Below, one piece after another: positions 1 to 8,476 of a stretch of 64,000 nt of DNA. Under the pieces are notes generated by a model that ran no database searches, was not told the origin of the DNA, and saw only the letters and a program-made list of their open reading frames with translations. The DNA is from an uncultured Granulosicoccaceae bacterium. GTDB lineage: Bacteria; Pseudomonadota; Gammaproteobacteria; Granulosicoccales; Granulosicoccaceae. The translations under genes were made by a program, and so were the position numbers. The stretch lies in assembly GCA_938035525.1 (NCBI GenBank), contig CALHOI010000003.1:1-64000 (forward strand), read 5' to 3'. Positions within the stretch are counted from its first letter, which is position 1, and each line of letters opens with the position of its first letter.

Positions 1-327
1 ATTGTTTGGGATGGTCAGATTCTTGATTTTGACTTATTCGTTATTCCAAAAGGCGCGCCAAACAAAGAATTGGCCATGGACTTTATCAAGTACGCAACTG
101 GAACTGAGCCTTTGGCTGCGCAAGCTTCCTGGATTTCATACGGTCCAGCTCGTGCGTCATCTGCGGCTCTTGTTGGTAAGTACAAAGATGGCGAGACTGA
201 TATGGCCCCACACATGCCAACAGCACCAGAGAACATGAAAACGGCTCTGGTTAACAACTTTGAGTTCTGGGCTGACCGAAACGATGAGTTGAGCGAGCAA
301 TTCAACGCTTGGTTGCTGGCTAACTAA
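1..327 (+). CDS. ABC transporter substrate-binding protein, C-terminal part (polyamine type)
   Basis: The reading frame is open from base 1 and ends at TAA 325-327, so only the last 108 residues are present and the start lies outside the window. The visible part runs from a GQILDFDLFVIPKGAPN segment to a helical tail ending FNAWLLAN, the usual C-terminal lobe of PotD-like periplasmic binding proteins (family 1 solute-binding fold). Two permease genes of the spermidine/putrescine type follow on the same strand, so the role is inferred as capture of a polyamine or related cationic solute in the periplasm. The ligand cannot be read from this fragment, and the ATPase subunit is not in the window. 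Confidence 0.85.
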   Translation: MVWDGQILDFDLFVIPKGAPNKELAMDFIKYATGTEPLAAQASWISYGPARASSAALVGKYKDGETDMAPHMPTAPENMKTALVNNFEFWADRNDELSEQFNAWLLAN

Positions 328-368
328 GTTAAATCGTCAGGTTTAACTAGCTGGTATTTAGGTTCTTT

Positions 369-431
369 GTGTCAGTTGTTATGACACTTAAGATGTGTAG
401 AAAGTCGGCAGCCGCTTGCGCGGTTGTCGAC
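369..431 (+). promoter_or_regulatory. Intercistronic stem-loops between binding protein and permease genes
   Basis: Two hairpins lie in the 152-base gap. GTGTCA (369-374) pairs with TGACAC (382-387). GTCGGCAGCCGC (404-415) pairs over 12 positions with GCGGTTGTCGAC (420-431) around a TTGC loop. The second stem has two positions that pair only as G-U in RNA of the + strand, which suggests it is used in the transcript. No U-tract follows, so it is more likely an mRNA-stabilising or attenuating element that lets the binding protein be made in excess over the permeases. The function is inference. Confidence 0.6.
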
Positions 432-479
432 TAAAACATCAGTATTGATCGTCCATTAATCGGTTTAACTATCTTGTCC

Positions 480-1745
480 ATGGAAACACAGAGCACACTG
501 CAGAACGATGCGCCGTTGACCGCTGCAGATGGAACGCCGTTGCATAAGGCATTGGGCCGCGCAACGCGCAGGGCCAAGTGGCGAGCGTTTTTGCTGGTGT
601 TCCCCCTGTTGATTTTTATTATCATCACCTTTGCAATACCCATTGCGCAAATGTTGTACCGCAGTGTCAACAACACCGCCTTCTCCGATAACATGCCTAA
701 TTTGGTGGCGTACTTTGCCAACAATGAAGTCACCGGTGTACCCGGAGAAGATGCTTACGCCGCCCTGGTAGCTGATCTGGTGCAAGCGCGCGAGGCCAAA
801 ACCATTGGCGTGGTGGCTACCCGAATAAATTACGAACTGCCTGGTGCTCGCAGTCAGTTCACTGGCGGCGCCCGCAAAGCTAAAAAGCTTGAAGCCCCGT
901 TTAAAGAAGCCCTTATTGATGTAGACGAAGACTGGAACGACCCTCACCTTTGGAATGTCATGCAAAGGGCGGCCAACCCCGTCAGCGCAAGCTTCTACCT
1001 TGCTGCCCTGGATATGAAATACGATGATACGGGCAACATTGTTCGAGCACCCGAGAAGAAACGCATATACGTTCCATTGTTTGTACGTACCTTGTGGTTA
1101 TCAGCATTGATCAGTGTGCTGTGCTTGATTCTGGCATTTCCAGTTGCGAGACTGCTTGCAACGCTGCCGCTGCGTTACTCGAATCTGCTAATGATCTTTG
1201 TGCTGCTACCCTTCTGGACGTCGCTACTGGTTAGAACCACCGCATGGATAGCCCTCTTGCAAAGCCAGGGTGTGCTCAACGATATGTTAGTTGGTACCAA
1301 TATACTGGCAGACGAAAATCGTGTGCAGTTAATGTACAACCAGGCCGGTACCATCATTGCCATGACGCACATACTGCTGCCGTTTATGATATTGCCACTT
1401 TACTCGGTTATGAAATCCATTCCGCCGACCTATGTAAGAGCGGCACGTTCACTCGGTGCATCATCATGGACTGCTTTCTGGAAAGTGTATTTCCCTCAAA
1501 CCATACCGGGCATTGGTGCAGGCGTTTTGCTTGTATTCATTCTTTCCATTGGTTTTTATATAACACCAGCACTGGTCGGTGGCTCGTCGGGCCAGCTAAT
1601 TTCAAATGAAATAGCGCGCCATATGCTGCAATCACTTAATTGGTCATTGGCTGCAGCTTTGGGTGGCATATTGCTGTTAATAATTATCGTTTTCTACTGG
1701 CTGTTCGATAAAGTGGTCGGTGTTGACAACATGAAGCTGGGATAA
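480..1745 (+). CDS. ABC transporter permease, PotB-like, with large extracytoplasmic insert
   Basis: Inner-membrane permease subunit of a polyamine-type ABC importer (421 aa from ATG 480; a TTG two codons earlier is possible; no clear ribosome-binding site for either). A first membrane helix lies at about residues 36-58. It is followed by roughly 135 mostly hydrophilic residues before the conserved permease core starts near residue 198. The ABC-contacting EAA-like loop is visible as AARSLGASSWTAFWKVYFPQ. Standard PotB proteins are about 285 aa, so the insert accounts for the extra length; it probably faces the periplasm and could contact the binding protein (inference). The companion permease starts 5 bases downstream. 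Confidence 0.88.
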   Translation: METQSTLQNDAPLTAADGTPLHKALGRATRRAKWRAFLLVFPLLIFIIITFAIPIAQMLYRSVNNTAFSDNMPNLVAYFANNEVTGVPGEDAYAALVADLVQAREAKTIGVVATRINYELPGARSQFTGGARKAKKLEAPFKEALIDVDEDWNDPHLWNVMQRAANPVSASFYLAALDMKYDDTGNIVRAPEKKRIYVPLFVRTLWLSALISVLCLILAFPVARLLATLPLRYSNLLMIFVLLPFWTSLLVRTTAWIALLQSQGVLNDMLVGTNILADENRVQLMYNQAGTIIAMTHILLPFMILPLYSVMKSIPPTYVRAARSLGASSWTAFWKVYFPQTIPGIGAGVLLVFILSIGFYITPALVGGSSGQLISNEIARHMLQSLNWSLAAALGGILLLIIIVFYWLFDKVVGVDNMKLG

Positions 1746-1750
1746 AAAAC

Positions 1751-2668
1751 ATGGCCAAGTTACCTGCTTACACAACACCACTGGAACGCGTTTGGCACTA
1801 CACGTACCTGCTGATATGCGCGCTTATTTTTCTGTTTCTGGTTGCGCCCATATTGTTGGTTATGCCACTGTCGTTTAATGCAGAGCCTTACTTTACGTTC
1901 ACGCAAAAAATGCTGACATTTGATCCAGCTGGATTTTCAATGCGCTGGTACGACAATATCCTTACTCACGGTATGGCGGCGCCAGAAATTATGCGGTGGT
2001 CAAAAAACTGGTGGCTTGATGCCTGGGAAAATGCACAGTGGCTTCACGCAGCTAAAAACTCCGTCATTATTGGTGTGTCGGCCACAATACTGGCAACAGC
2101 GTTAGGCACACTGGCCGCAATGGGTTTATCTCGACCAGAAATGCCGTTTAGGCGAGCCATCATGGGCTTACTTATTTCACCCATGATTGTGCCGCTGATT
2201 ATAACGGCAACCGGCTTGTTCTTTTTCTATTCCAAAACCGGTTTAGCGCATACCTACATTGGTATTATTATGGCGCACGCAACTTTGGGTATTCCGTTTG
2301 TCATCATTACGGTAACAGCTACTATGGTGGGCTTTGACCACTCTTTATCTCGTGCGGCACTTAACCTGGGTGCCACACCCATCACGGTATTCAGGGAAAT
2401 TACCCTACCGCTTATTTTGCCTGGCGTTATATCTGGCGCGCTGTTCGCCTTTGTGACCTCTTTTGACGAAGTGGTTGTGGTGTTGTTTGTTGCCGCTTTC
2501 GACCAGCAAACTATACCGCGACAAATGTGGAACGGTATCCGAGAACAAATATCGCCAACGATTCTTGCGGTGGCCACTATATTGGTTATATTCTCTATTC
2601 TGCTGCTTACCACCGTTGAAATTCTGCGCAGACGCTCAGAAAAACTACGCGGTATTTCTCCGGCCTAA
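1751..2668 (+). CDS. ABC transporter permease, PotC-like
   Basis: Second inner-membrane permease of the same importer (305 aa). It has six hydrophobic segments, and the EAA-type loop reads AALNLGATPITVFREITLP. As in its partner, the loop after the first helix is longer than in E. coli PotC: about 50 additional residues rich in Trp (RWSKNWWLDAWENAQW), suggesting that both permeases evolved matching periplasmic extensions. The 5-base gap to the preceding gene implies translational coupling. No ATPase gene follows, so it should lie upstream of the window or elsewhere. Confidence 0.88.
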   Translation: MAKLPAYTTPLERVWHYTYLLICALIFLFLVAPILLVMPLSFNAEPYFTFTQKMLTFDPAGFSMRWYDNILTHGMAAPEIMRWSKNWWLDAWENAQWLHAAKNSVIIGVSATILATALGTLAAMGLSRPEMPFRRAIMGLLISPMIVPLIITATGLFFFYSKTGLAHTYIGIIMAHATLGIPFVIITVTATMVGFDHSLSRAALNLGATPITVFREITLPLILPGVISGALFAFVTSFDEVVVVLFVAAFDQQTIPRQMWNGIREQISPTILAVATILVIFSILLLTTVEILRRRSEKLRGISPA

Positions 2669-2704
2669 GACATTGACGCTATTAAGCCTACTATCAAGCC
2701 CACT

Positions 2705-3460
2705 ATGTTAAACGACAAAGCTGCCGTCATTACTGGCGCAAGCCGCGGCATTGGCGAAGCCGCAGCCATAGAGCTCGCCGCACAAGGTGTTTCTGTTGTG
2801 CTGGCCGCTCGCAGTAAAAATTCCTTAGACGCTATTGTGTCTCGCATCGAGGACAATGGCGGGCAGGCGTGCGCCATTGAATGTGACGTCAGTGAATATG
2901 ATGAAGTGGCCACCGCCGTCACTGAATGCGTTGCTGAATACGGCAAGATTGACATACTGGTTAACAACGCCGGCCTCATTGATCCTATCTCCCGTATAGA
3001 AGACTCTGACCCCTTGCAATGGGCGAACGTCGTTGATGTTAATTTAAAAGGCGTATATCACGGTCTTCGCGCAGCACTACCGCTAATGAAAGCTCAAGGC
3101 AGTGGTGTGATTGTTAATATCAGTTCTGGCGCTGCCACCGGCGCACTAGAAGGTTGGAGCCACTATTGCGCCACCAAAGCTGGCGTATTGTCTTTGACTA
3201 AATGCGCCCATAAAGAGGTGGGCGACTTAGGTATACGAGTCGTTGGCATGAGTCCCGGCACCGTCGCCACCGACATGCAAGTGTCTATTAAAGCGTCAGG
3301 AATAAACCCGGTGAGTCAACTGGAAGCGTCTGACCACATACCACCAGAATGGCCAGCCAAAGCCATTGCATGGTTGTGCACCGATGCTGCTCACGAATAT
3401 GCGGGTACCGATTTTTCCATAAAGACTGACGAAGGCAGACGGTTGGTAGGGCTTATTTGA
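2705..3460 (+). CDS. Short-chain dehydrogenase/reductase
   Basis: Classical SDR of 251 aa: NAD(P)-binding TGASRGIG at residues 10-17, NNAG at 87-90, a catalytic Ser near 140-141, and Tyr154/Lys158 in the YxxxK motif. Arg at position 14 and the later sequence AARSKN are compatible with NADP preference, but this is not decisive. Substrate unknown. It starts 36 bases after the permease gene on the same strand and may be cotranscribed with the transporter, in which case it could act on the imported compound (inference). The C-terminus is a little unusual for the family, ending FSIKTDEGRRLVGLI. Confidence 0.88.
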   Translation: MLNDKAAVITGASRGIGEAAAIELAAQGVSVVLAARSKNSLDAIVSRIEDNGGQACAIECDVSEYDEVATAVTECVAEYGKIDILVNNAGLIDPISRIEDSDPLQWANVVDVNLKGVYHGLRAALPLMKAQGSGVIVNISSGAATGALEGWSHYCATKAGVLSLTKCAHKEVGDLGIRVVGMSPGTVATDMQVSIKASGINPVSQLEASDHIPPEWPAKAIAWLCTDAAHEYAGTDFSIKTDEGRRLVGLI

Positions 3461-3465
3461 GGCGG

Positions 3466-4200
3466 TCACATCAGCCGGTCAAAGAATCGCTCGAATCTGG
3501 GTTTGTAGTTGTCAAGAATATTCAATGAAAGCAAGGTGTGTGTGGCTCGTCCACGTACCTCCTTACGCGAGAAAAAACCATACACGCGAGAATCAGCGCT
3601 GTTATCACGGTTGTCACCCATAGCGAAGTACTGCCCCTCTGGGACTTTGACAGAAAACTGCCCACGCAAACCGCCTTGCTTACGGTTAATGGTAATTACG
3701 TGGTCGGGCATGCCATGATAAGACTCTAACGTATAGATACCCGCTTCCCTGTCACTTGATCGCAAAGGCGCCAAAGCGTTCTGGTCGGCACCAGCATTCT
3801 CGCGCACGGTGCCGGGATGAGAGTCCAGGCTAAAAGTATATTGTGCGGCCTCGCCATTAATATAAAGCTGGTTATTTAACATCGTAATGGCATCACCGGG
3901 CAACCCTATTAAGCGTTTCACCAAGCGCTTATCGGCTTTATCAGAATTGATAACAATAATATCGCCACGTTGTGGTTCACCTAAGCGGGCAACAGCGACA
4001 TCGGTGAATGGAATTTTAAGATCATAAGCAAGTTTGTTCTGCAGTATGACATCACCTTCCAATATGGTTGGCTTCATGGAACCGGTAGGCACAGGATGCC
4101 AATCGGCAATAGCACCACGAAAAATCAATAACAAAAATACAAACAGCACCAGAGATTTATTTTGGCGCAAGCCTTTTACGATGTGCGAAGAGAGCGTCAT
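3466..4200 (-). CDS. lepB: Signal peptidase I
   Basis: Type I signal peptidase that removes Sec and Tat signal peptides at the outer face of the inner membrane. The Ser/Lys dyad is visible: Ser41 in PTGSMKPT and Lys95 in VKRLIGLPGD. The later box MGDNRDNSADSR is the family's conserved box E. A single N-terminal membrane anchor at about 15-30 replaces the two helices of the 324-residue E. coli enzyme, giving 244 aa. It is not next to lepA or rnc, unlike the usual arrangement, so it may be a second, specialised copy. It converges on the SDR gene with only 5 bases between the stops. Confidence 0.92.
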   Translation of the reverse strand: MTLSSHIVKGLRQNKSLVLFVFLLLIFRGAIADWHPVPTGSMKPTILEGDVILQNKLAYDLKIPFTDVAVARLGEPQRGDIIVINSDKADKRLVKRLIGLPGDAITMLNNQLYINGEAAQYTFSLDSHPGTVRENAGADQNALAPLRSSDREAGIYTLESYHGMPDHVITINRKQGGLRGQFSVKVPEGQYFAMGDNRDNSADSRVYGFFSRKEVRGRATHTLLSLNILDNYKPRFERFFDRLM

Positions 4201-4504
4201 GTTTTTTACCCGTGCTAGTTAATGACTCGTGCGTCAAAACAGTGAACCCTTAGAGTAGCGCAAGCTTCAACGCTAACCTTGTAACCACAGGTCAATTTTC
4301 CAATTTGACATGCTCGTGCAGCGAACCAGTTAGCATATTAGTCGTCCTCGATAAGCAAAGTCATCCGCACTCAGCGAATCGAAAACACAAAACAGTATAT
4401 TGGGCCGCTTTATTTCGGGCACGATGGGTGATTCAACAAGAACATAACGAGCATGTTACTTGGATGGCCATGAACAGACAAGTTTTGCCACAGCCAAAAC
4501 GGGA

Positions 4505-4530
4505 AAACCCTAACTCCGTGGTTAGGGTTT
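4505..4530 (-). terminator. Stem-loop downstream of the EF-hand gene
   Basis: AAACCCTAAC (4505-4514) and GTTAGGGTTT (4521-4530) form a perfect 10-bp stem with a 6-base loop, 26 bases past the stop of the EF-hand gene. Only short T runs follow on the minus strand, so it is a weak intrinsic terminator. The remainder of the 355-base gap 4201-4555 holds the lepB upstream region; an 84-codon + strand frame there has no family resemblance and was not accepted as a gene. Confidence 0.6.
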
Positions 4531-4555
4531 CCTATGCGTACGTTCTAATAGCGTA

Positions 4556-5005
4556 TTAAGCGCCGCGTTTTTTACCGCGCTTCTTTCCGCCTTCGGCTTT
4601 TACTTGCTCCATACCAGCGGCTTCTTCGGCTGACACTTCGCCGTCGCCGTTGACATCAAGTTGTGCTTCCACAGCTGCTCGACGAGCATCTTTAGCAGCA
4701 CGACGCTCATCTCTTGAGAGCTCACCATCACCGTCGGCATCGAAGTCAACTAACATGGCGTTGTAGCGTGCATCTTTCATTGCACGACGCTCGTTGCGGG
4801 AGAGCTCACCGTTACCATCTGTGTCAAACTGTGCCAACTTCTCAGCCTTTGCAGCCTCACGTGCAGCAGTGATTTCTGCGGCTGAAATCACCCCATCACC
4901 GTTGGTATCTTGAAGCTCAGTTACTGACATAGCCATGGCAGCACCTGAGAGCAGGCTGGTTGCGATAAATGTGCTTACGATTGTCGATTTTAATTGCTTA
5001 ACCAT
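4556..5005 (-). CDS. Secreted or periplasmic EF-hand calcium-binding protein
   Basis: 149-residue protein with a signal peptide (cleavage predicted near AAMA at about 22-25) followed by four canonical 12-residue calcium loops: DTNGDGVISAAE, DTDGNGELSRNE, DADGDGELSRDE and DVNGDGEVSAEE. The connecting helices are rich in Ala/Arg/Lys and the tail is basic (GGKKRGKKRGA). Every loop keeps Asp at position 1, Gly at 6 and Glu at 12, so all four should bind calcium. A good Shine-Dalgarno (AGAAGGT) precedes the start. It lies 113 bases downstream of a BaeSR-like pair on the same strand, which suggests, but does not prove, regulatory linkage. The exact function is unknown. Confidence 0.85.
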   Translation of the reverse strand: MVKQLKSTIVSTFIATSLLSGAAMAMSVTELQDTNGDGVISAAEITAAREAAKAEKLAQFDTDGNGELSRNERRAMKDARYNAMLVDFDADGDGELSRDERRAAKDARRAAVEAQLDVNGDGEVSAEEAAGMEQVKAEGGKKRGKKRGA

Positions 5006-5038
5006 TTTAATTACCTTCTAGTTGTTGGAAAACTGTTC

Positions 5039-5055
5039 GAGCACCCCCTGTGCTC
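5039..5055. promoter_or_regulatory. Inverted repeat upstream of the EF-hand gene
   Basis: GAGCAC-CCCCT-GTGCTC forms a perfect 6-bp dyad 34 bases upstream of the EF-hand start codon, in the gap after the response-regulator gene. It could be an operator or a 5' leader hairpin. No matching second copy was found nearby. Confidence 0.35.
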
Positions 5056-5118
5056 ATGAAAGTCATTATCGGCAGCAATTGTGTAAAAAAAGCACAAGAA
5101 CCTGGAAGGGAATGTGAA

Positions 5119-5796
5119 TTAAGTGGTTTTCTCAAATTTATAACCGATGCCATACACAGAGTGTATGTACTGGACACCCGGATGAAGTGCTTCGAGCTTT
5201 TGCCGGAGTTTTTTGACGTGGCTATCTATTGTTCGATCACTGACCACGCGATTATCATTGTATATGCGTGTCATAAGCTGATGGCGATTAAATATACGGC
5301 CCGGACTGGCATGCAGGGTTTTAAGCAAGTTAAGCTCAACTGACGTCAATGTGCACTCTTTATCACCGACGCGGACCATCGCTGCGCCCTCATCAATAAT
5401 AAAATCATCTTCACTGACAGATTCAACGCTGACTGGCGTTACACGTCGAAGCACCGTTTTGACTCGGGCAATGACCTCTCTGGGGCTAAACGGTTTACAG
5501 ATGTAATCGTCTGCACCAATTTCAAGGCCAAGCAACCGATCTATTTCTTCAACTCTTGCAGTAATCATGATAATGGGAACATTGGATGTCTTTCGCAATT
5601 CACGGCAAATCGTCATACCATCGGTGCCCGGCAACATTAAATCGAGTAATACAAAATCGGGCGGGTTACGTTTTAACTCATCTAAAGCTTGCGTACCATT
5701 GTCATAAACAATCGTACCAAAGCCGTCGGCTTCCAAATAATCACGCAGCAAGGATGCAAGTTTAGGCTCATCTTCTACTATGGCAATTTGAGTCAT
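5119..5796 (-). CDS. OmpR/BaeR-type response regulator
   Basis: 225-residue two-domain response regulator. The receiver domain (1-120) has the acidic pair E8-D9, phosphoacceptor Asp52 in LLDLMLPGTDG, and Lys101 in CKPFS. The C-terminal winged-helix DNA-binding domain (about 130-222) carries the family segment RTIDSHVKKLRQKL and ends VYGIGYKFE. The start codon overlaps the kinase stop (ATGA), so the two proteins are translationally coupled. The partner kinase resembles E. coli BaeS, so this is BaeR-like, but the target genes cannot be read from the sequence. Confidence 0.92.
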   Translation of the reverse strand: MTQIAIVEDEPKLASLLRDYLEADGFGTIVYDNGTQALDELKRNPPDFVLLDLMLPGTDGMTICRELRKTSNVPIIMITARVEEIDRLLGLEIGADDYICKPFSPREVIARVKTVLRRVTPVSVESVSEDDFIIDEGAAMVRVGDKECTLTSVELNLLKTLHASPGRIFNRHQLMTRIYNDNRVVSDRTIDSHVKKLRQKLEALHPGVQYIHSVYGIGYKFEKTT

Positions 5797-7259
5797 GTGC
5801 TTCTCATTAAATACGGCAAACTGATTTGTATATGCAATCCACCCAGAGTCGAATCGCTGGCACTGATATGACCCCTATGGGCTTTCACTATGCGCATGGC
5901 AATGGCCAGACCCAGCCCGCTGCCACCAAACGCGCGACTCCGGGATTGCTCACCTCGAAAAAATGATTCAAAAAGCTGTGTAATGGATGCTGCATCAACA
6001 CCAGGGGAAGAGTCATACCAGTTGATCACAACCTGGTGAGTTTCATGTGTAGCCCCATTGGTGCTGTTGTCGGGCATACTCTCGACAAGTTTACACTCAA
6101 CAATTAATTGACCACCAGGATCGGTGTAACGACAGGTATTTTGCAGCAAGTTTGACATCAATTGCTCTAAGCGCTGAACATCACCATTAACCATGGCTGG
6201 CTCATTATCATTGGTCGCAAGTTTCAATGCGATGTCGTGCTGATCAAGTTTTGATTGGTGCGTTTGAAAAAAGTCACGTAATAGCTCATCGAAATTGAGC
6301 GACTCCATTCTGTAATCCAGCGAACCCACATCTGACATTGATAGGGTATGTAAATCATCGATAAGCCTACCCAGATGCAACACCTCGGCGTGCAGTGAAT
6401 CCACACTTGATTGGTCAAGCTTTCGAACCCCGTCTTGAACGGCTTCAATTTCACCACGCAGCACCGCCAATGGTGTTCTGAGTTCGTGAGAAATTTCAGC
6501 TATCCAACGCTGCCTTGCACTGCGATTTTGTTCTAGCTTGACACCCAGTGTATTAACATTATTAGCCAAGTCGCCAAGTTCATCGTTGCGTCGAATATCC
6601 AGACGATGAGCATAGTTACCGCCACTGATCTCATCAACTGCGGTGTTGACACGGAGCAGCGGTCTGACAATTCTGGTAGCCAAAGGGACTGACAATAATC
6701 CAGATAACAAAATCATTGCCAGCGCTGTCAGACCCAATGTCTTTTTTTGCTTTGCTTCAAATACTTGATCAAACTGCCGATCAACTTTAAATCGGGAAGG
6801 AAATGCTAAATAACCGACCACTGTTTCGCTGCTATTCAGTGGCATCCATTGCAAGGATTGATTCCTGTTGAGTTTGCCAAACAACGTTTGCTTATTAGCA
6901 TCTGTCAGCAATAATGGTGGACCGCGCCGATCTTGGCGAAAACCACCAGTTGCTGCTGGTCTTGCACCAGAATTTGCACCACTTGTGTCACCTTGACCGC
7001 GCCTATCCGATTTTCTGCTCCGACCATCAAAGCGAAAGCCGCGCATAGACTTTTCGTCGACCCAATCCCACGAGTTACCGTTATTTTCATAACGGCTTAG
7101 CAGTTGCTCGGCCAGCGGTTCAAGACGGGCCAGTTCATTTTTATTGACGTAGTTGAGAAAACCACGACTGAAGCTCCAACTGCTGATGGCATACATTAAT
7201 GCTATCAACAACGCGCTCGTCGTTAACAGTGTCAGAAAGATTTGGTATTTCAGCCGCAT
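5793..7259 (-). CDS. BaeS-like sensor histidine kinase
   Basis: 488-residue inner-membrane sensor kinase. Membrane helices lie at about 8-28 and 175-195, with a periplasmic sensor between them, then HAMP (about 195-250), the H box with His258 in ISHELRTPLAVLRGE, and an ATPase domain with G2 motif GGSGLGLAI near 447. The H-box segment, DDLHTLSMSD and the C-terminal ATPase region match E. coli BaeS closely. The periplasmic domain differs: residues 75-115 are an Arg/Gly/Ser/Ala-rich, apparently disordered stretch not expected in BaeS, so the stimulus may differ from envelope stress. Cotranscribed with the regulator. Confidence 0.9.
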   Translation of the reverse strand: MRLKYQIFLTLLTTSALLIALMYAISSWSFSRGFLNYVNKNELARLEPLAEQLLSRYENNGNSWDWVDEKSMRGFRFDGRSRKSDRRGQGDTSGANSGARPAATGGFRQDRRGPPLLLTDANKQTLFGKLNRNQSLQWMPLNSSETVVGYLAFPSRFKVDRQFDQVFEAKQKKTLGLTALAMILLSGLLSVPLATRIVRPLLRVNTAVDEISGGNYAHRLDIRRNDELGDLANNVNTLGVKLEQNRSARQRWIAEISHELRTPLAVLRGEIEAVQDGVRKLDQSSVDSLHAEVLHLGRLIDDLHTLSMSDVGSLDYRMESLNFDELLRDFFQTHQSKLDQHDIALKLATNDNEPAMVNGDVQRLEQLMSNLLQNTCRYTDPGGQLIVECKLVESMPDNSTNGATHETHQVVINWYDSSPGVDAASITQLFESFFRGEQSRSRAFGGSGLGLAIAMRIVKAHRGHISASDSTLGGLHIQISLPYLMRST

Positions 7260-7370
7260 GGCTTAATTATCGGCCAAAACACAACCGATTCGAAAAAAAC
7301 CACATTAATTACACAATTTGCACCGCACGCAGAGCAACAATCAGTACTCAGGCATCCACAAAAAATTAGG

Positions 7371-7388
7371 CAAATATTTTCATATTTG
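7371..7388. promoter_or_regulatory. Possible operator upstream of the LacI-type gene
   Basis: CAAATA-N6-TATTTG is a perfect 6-bp dyad ending 13 bases before the LacI-type start codon, where autoregulation would act. It lacks the central CG of classical LacI/PurR operators, so assignment is tentative. The rest of the 142-base divergent gap holds nothing else recognisable. Confidence 0.3.
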
Positions 7389-7401
7389 GTACGATTGCGG
7401 T

Positions 7402-8445
7402 ATGAAACGCGCCACCAGAACTCGCAGCGGTGCACCCGGAATTGTTGATGTGGCAAACCAGGCTGGCGTATCGCCAGCCACTGTGTCGCGTTTTTTCAAT
7501 TCACCCGACGTTGTACGCGCTGACACCAGAAAAAGAATCCAAAGCGCGGCCACTGAACTTGGGTATATTCGCGATCGCATGGCAGGCGCTATGCACAATC
7601 GGTTTTCGGGCACAATCGGCCTGGTTGTGCCGACCATCAACAACACCATATTCAGTGAGCTCATTGACGCTTTTTCAAATCAACTGCTGCATCACGACAG
7701 AACCATGCTTGTAGCAAGCCACAACTACGATTTAACGTTAGAGGCATCGATTATCCGCTCACTACTGGAGCGTCGCATAGATGGCGTGGCGGTGATTGGG
7801 CAGGATCACCTGAACAGTGCAATCGACATGTTAACGGTTCGTTCCGTTCCGGTTGTTGCACTTTGGGGACCCGCATCTAATACAAGCATTCCGTTTGTGG
7901 GTGCAGACAATGAGCTTGCAGGTTTTAAGGTTACCGATCATCTAATAAAACAAGGTCATAGAGATATCGCCTTTATTTTTCCTGATGTCACCAACAATGA
8001 TCGGGCCAATGCAAGACAAAAAGGCGCAATGCGCGCCATGCAGAAAGCCAACTTAACCGTCGCGCCAAACCGTGTCCATGCCTGCCCCTACGATATTGCT
8101 GAATCAAAAAAGACAGCGTCACGCATTCTTGAAAAAAACAAACCCACAGCGATAGTTTGTGCAAACGATGTTATTGCTCACGGCGTGATTTTTGCCGCTC
8201 AAGCCATGTCTGTAAATCTGCCACAACAGTTGTCTGTGGTAGGCATAGGGGATTTTACTGGTTCAGCCGATATTGTGCCATCGCTGACCACGGTTCGCCT
8301 GCCGGCGAAACGCATTGGCCGCTTAGGCGCTGATGCCCTGGTTAAAATGAATGAGTATGGGAGCGAATATACTTTCGCCAATCAACTAATTGAAACCGAA
8401 CTGATTATCAGAGAATCGTCCAGCCATCCTGCGAGACACGGGTGA
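7402..8445 (+). CDS. LacI/PurR-family transcriptional regulator
   Basis: 347 aa from ATG 7402. The frame is open 28 codons further upstream, but the family's N-terminus starts at the chosen Met. Helix-turn-helix plus hinge: IVDVANQAGVSPATVSRFF, followed by the hinge-region ATELGY. The periplasmic-binding-protein-like effector domain starts at GTIGLVVPTINN and runs to the end, including the family segment AIVCANDVIAHG. The effector is probably a sugar or nucleoside-like ligand (family knowledge), not identifiable here. No sugar operon is adjacent; the neighbours are the BaeS-like gene (divergent) and the giant-protein operon (convergent). Target genes unknown. Confidence 0.9.
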   Translation: MKRATRTRSGAPGIVDVANQAGVSPATVSRFFNSPDVVRADTRKRIQSAATELGYIRDRMAGAMHNRFSGTIGLVVPTINNTIFSELIDAFSNQLLHHDRTMLVASHNYDLTLEASIIRSLLERRIDGVAVIGQDHLNSAIDMLTVRSVPVVALWGPASNTSIPFVGADNELAGFKVTDHLIKQGHRDIAFIFPDVTNNDRANARQKGAMRAMQKANLTVAPNRVHACPYDIAESKKTASRILEKNKPTAIVCANDVIAHGVIFAAQAMSVNLPQQLSVVGIGDFTGSADIVPSLTTVRLPAKRIGRLGADALVKMNEYGSEYTFANQLIETELIIRESSSHPARHG

Positions 8446-8476
8446 TACAGCTTAATGCCATGGGCGAATGACAGGT

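Noticed and set aside
4505-4530. Perfect inverted repeat containing CCCTAA/TTAGGG, which looks telomere-like
   Set aside because: Only one copy on each arm in a bacterial intergenic region after a gene stop; a terminator-type stem explains it.
4305-4559. 84-codon + strand frame in the gap before the EF-hand gene
   Set aside because: No similarity, no ribosome-binding site, and it runs through the 4505-4530 stem-loop.
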